Assembly: GCA_017425765.1 (NCBI GenBank)
Contig: JAFOXE010000130.1
Coordinates: 1-9,231 of the forward strand
DNA from: Paraprevotella sp.
GTDB lineage: Bacteria; Bacteroidota; Bacteroidia; Bacteroidales; Bacteroidaceae
Length of the DNA: 9,231 nucleotides
Direction of reading: 5' to 3'
This document shows positions 7,253-9,231 of the stretch, piece by piece. Numbering within the stretch: the first letter of the stretch is position 1; every line of letters starts with the position of its first letter. Both the position numbers and the translations under genes were made by a program. Below the pieces are notes generated by a model that saw only the letters and a program-made list of their open reading frames with translations, did no database searches and had not been told where the DNA came from.

Positions 7253-9231
7253 ATGGTAACACATACACTGAGGGTTGCTTTGATTTTCATGGGCTGCTTC
7301 GGGCTATTGAACCTACATGCTGCTTCCATGCGTTGGGAAACGATGTTGAAAAACGGTTGGAAATTTACGCGGAGTGATAATGTAGCCTATAGTCAACCGG
7401 ACTTTAACGATCACGATTGGCAATCAGTGTGTGTGCCACACGATTGGGCCATCTACGGACCATTCAGTATTCACAACGACAAACAAAATGTGGCCATTAC
7501 GCAAGATGGGCAAAAGGAGGCCATGGAACATGCCGGACGCACCGGTGGGTTGCCTTTTGTAGGTACGGGTTGGTATCGTTTGAAGTTTGCCGTACCTGAT
7601 TTCAAAGAAGGTAAACGTGCCGTGTTAATCTTTGATGGAGCGATGAGCAACGCTGAGGTCTTTGTCAACGGAACAAAGGCCGGATTTTGGCCTTACGGTT
7701 ATAACTCATTTCACTTGGACATCACGTCGTGGATGAAACGTGAGGGAGAAAATACCCTTGCGGTGCGTTTGGAGAACAAACCGGAAAGTTCACGTTGGTA
7801 CCCGGGTGCCGGTCTTTATCGCAATGTACATTTAGTGGTGACCGACGAGGTTGCTGTGGATACTTGGGGTACTTTCATTACCACACCCGTGGTGACCGAC
7901 GAGTATGCAAAGGTGGTGGTGCGTACAGAATTAACTTATCCCACGAGCGTATCATTGCACGAAATAGAGGTTGAAACCATCGTACTTTCACCATCGGGCG
8001 AAGCGGTGGCCTCGGTTCGGAATCCTTTGGGGGCTTATAGCGAAGGCGTTTCGGTGCAAGAACTTTTTGTGGAGAAGCCCGCTTTATGGGATTGTACAAC
8101 GCCGCATCTTTATCAAGCTCAGACCAAAGTATATTATGAGGGAGTGCAAACAGACGAATACTCCACAACATTTGGAATCCGTACCATCGAGGTGATTCCG
8201 GATAAAGGTTTTTATCTGAATGGTAAGAAATTTGTATTCCAAGGCACGTGTAATCATCACGATTTAGGACCGTTGGGTACGGCTGTTAACGTAGCGGCCA
8301 TCCGTCGGCGTATCCGAATTCTGCAGGACATGGGGTGCAATTCGTATCGTACTTCACACAATATGCCCTCTCCCGAGTTGATAAAAGTATGCAACGAGAT
8401 GGGAATGTTGGTGATGGCAGAGAGTTTTGACGAATGGAAATACGGTAAGGTAAGTAATGGGTACCACCGGATATTTGACGAATGGGTGGATAAGGATGTG
8501 ACCAATTTAGTGCGTCATTACCGCAACGATCCTTCGGTGGTGATGTGGTGCATTGGAAATGAGGTGCCCGACCAAGGCACGTCTATCGGTGGGAAGTTGG
8601 CTCGTATGATTCAAGACATTTTTCATCGAGAAGACCCAACCCGTCCTTGCACACAAGGAATGGATCGTCCCGACATTGTCATCAACAACAATTTTGCTGC
8701 TGTAATGGATGTGCCCGGATTTAATTATCGTCCGTTCAAGTATCAAGAAGCCTACAAAAAACTTCCGCAACAAGTTCTTGTTGGCAGCGAGACAGCATCT
8801 ACCATTAGTTCACGTGGTGTGTATAAATTCCCTGTGGTTCGACGTTCAATGGCTAAGTATCCCGATCATCAGGCCTCGTCCTACGATGTGGAGCACTGTT
8901 CGTGGAGTGATTTACCCGAGGACAACTTTATGATGTACGAAGATTTGCCTTATAATATGGGCGAGTTCGTGTGGACGGGATTTGACTATCTCGGTGAGCC
9001 TACTCCTTATTATAGTGATTGGCCTAGTCATTCTTCGTTGTTTGGCATTGTAGACCTTGCCGGATTACCCAAGGACCGATATTATCTATATCGCAGCGTG
9101 TGGAATAAACACGTTGAAACCCTACATATCCTTCCGCACTGGACGTGGAATGGGCGTGAAGGTCAGAATACGCCGGTGTTTGTTTATTCAAGTTATCCTA
9201 CGGTGGAATTGTTCGTGAATGGGGTAAGCCA
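7253..9231 (+). CDS. Exported GH2 glycosidase (beta-galactosidase type), 3' truncated
   Basis: The frame starts with ATG at 7253 and stays open to the right edge (659 codons and two bases), so the C-terminus is missing. Residues 1-23 form a signal peptide (MVTHTLRVALIF, cleavage near LHA|AS); a Cys at 15 preceded by FMG is a poor lipobox because the hydrophobic run continues past it. Residues about 30-197 are the GH2 jelly-roll sugar-binding domain (ending with SRWYPGAGLYRNVHL), about 198-305 the immunoglobulin-like domain, and about 310-600 the TIM barrel. The catalytic acid/base is Glu437 (WCIGNEVPDQG) and the nucleophile Glu513 (LVGSETAST); NHHD at 334-337 and GEFVWTGFDYLGE are typical of the family. 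The last residues (VYSSYPTVELFVNG) look like the start of a C-terminal beta-sandwich of DUF4982 kind. Expected to hydrolyse terminal beta-galactosides in the periplasm or at the cell surface; beta-glucuronidase or other GH2 specificities are possible. It is a separate unit from the mutase gene, being behind a terminator. Confidence 0.9.
   Translation, partial: MVTHTLRVALIFMGCFGLLNLHAASMRWETMLKNGWKFTRSDNVAYSQPDFNDHDWQSVCVPHDWAIYGPFSIHNDKQNVAITQDGQKEAMEHAGRTGGLPFVGTGWYRLKFAVPDFKEGKRAVLIFDGAMSNAEVFVNGTKAGFWPYGYNSFHLDITSWMKREGENTLAVRLENKPESSRWYPGAGLYRNVHLVVTDEVAVDTWGTFITTPVVTDEYAKVVVRTELTYPTSVSLHEIEVETIVLSPSGEAVASVRNPLGAYSEGVSVQELFVEKPALWDCTTPHLYQAQTKVYYEGVQTDEYSTTFGIRTIEVIPDKGFYLNGKKFVFQGTCNHHDLGPLGTAVNVAAIRRRIRILQDMGCNSYRTSHNMPSPELIKVCNEMGMLVMAESFDEWKYGKVSNGYHRIFDEWVDKDVTNLVRHYRNDPSVVMWCIGNEVPDQGTSIGGKLARMIQDIFHREDPTRPCTQGMDRPDIVINNNFAAVMDVPGFNYRPFKYQEAYKKLPQQVLVGSETASTISSRGVYKFPVVRRSMAKYPDHQASSYDVEHCSWSDLPEDNFMMYEDLPYNMGEFVWTGFDYLGEPTPYYSDWPSHSSLFGIVDLAGLPKDRYYLYRSVWNKHVETLHILPHWTWNGREGQNTPVFVYSSYPTVELFVNGVS

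Noticed and set aside
7253..7297. Lipoprotein signal (FMGC) on the GH2 enzyme
   Set aside because: The residues before the Cys fit the lipobox poorly and the hydrophobic run continues past it to a better type I site near LHA.
1..9231. A polysaccharide utilization locus
   Set aside because: No SusC/SusD pair, regulator or transporter is present; the two glycosidases are separated by unrelated genes in separate transcription units.

Overview
The window looks like a piece of a Bacteroidales chromosome, most probably Prevotella in the broad sense (Prevotellaceae). Reasons: a GH127 and a GH2 exported glycosidase of Bacteroidetes type, a large MG2-domain protein of a kind seen mainly in Bacteroidetes, a GlmM-type mutase with a Bacteroidetes-like sequence, no Shine-Dalgarno sequences before the starts, and promoter-like TAnnTTTG elements. 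The genus is inferred from protein flavour only.

Layout from left to right. (1) 2-2368 (+): a GH127 beta-L-arabinofuranosidase cut by the left edge just after its signal peptide hydrophobic core, with a C-terminal F5/8 (discoidin-like) domain. (2) 2406-2442: a hairpin that can terminate both converging genes. (3) 2448-5300 (-): a 950-residue exported protein with an N-terminal MG2 (alpha-2-macroglobulin-like) domain and a degenerate TonB-plug-like C-terminal region, function unknown. (4) 5301-5753: a 453-nt divergent intergenic region without a convincing gene. It holds a -7 element for the leftward gene, a block of nested inverted repeats (about 5387-5564), and a good Bacteroidetes promoter for the rightward gene. 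(5) 5754-7142 (+): a complete phosphoglucosamine mutase (glmM-like). (6) 7163-7205: a strong intrinsic terminator. (7) 7253 to the right edge (+): an exported GH2 glycosidase (beta-galactosidase type), truncated by the window.

The two glycosidases suggest use of plant or host glycans with arabinofuranose and galactose-like residues. No SusC/SusD pair, sensor-regulator or transporter is visible, so a polysaccharide utilization locus cannot be claimed from this window. GlmM is a housekeeping enzyme of UDP-GlcNAc synthesis and appears to be its own transcription unit between a promoter and a terminator. I see no mobile element, CRISPR array, tRNA or rRNA. The least explained parts are the inverted-repeat block at 5387-5564, which may be a dispersed repeat or a structured RNA, and the MG2/plug-like protein.
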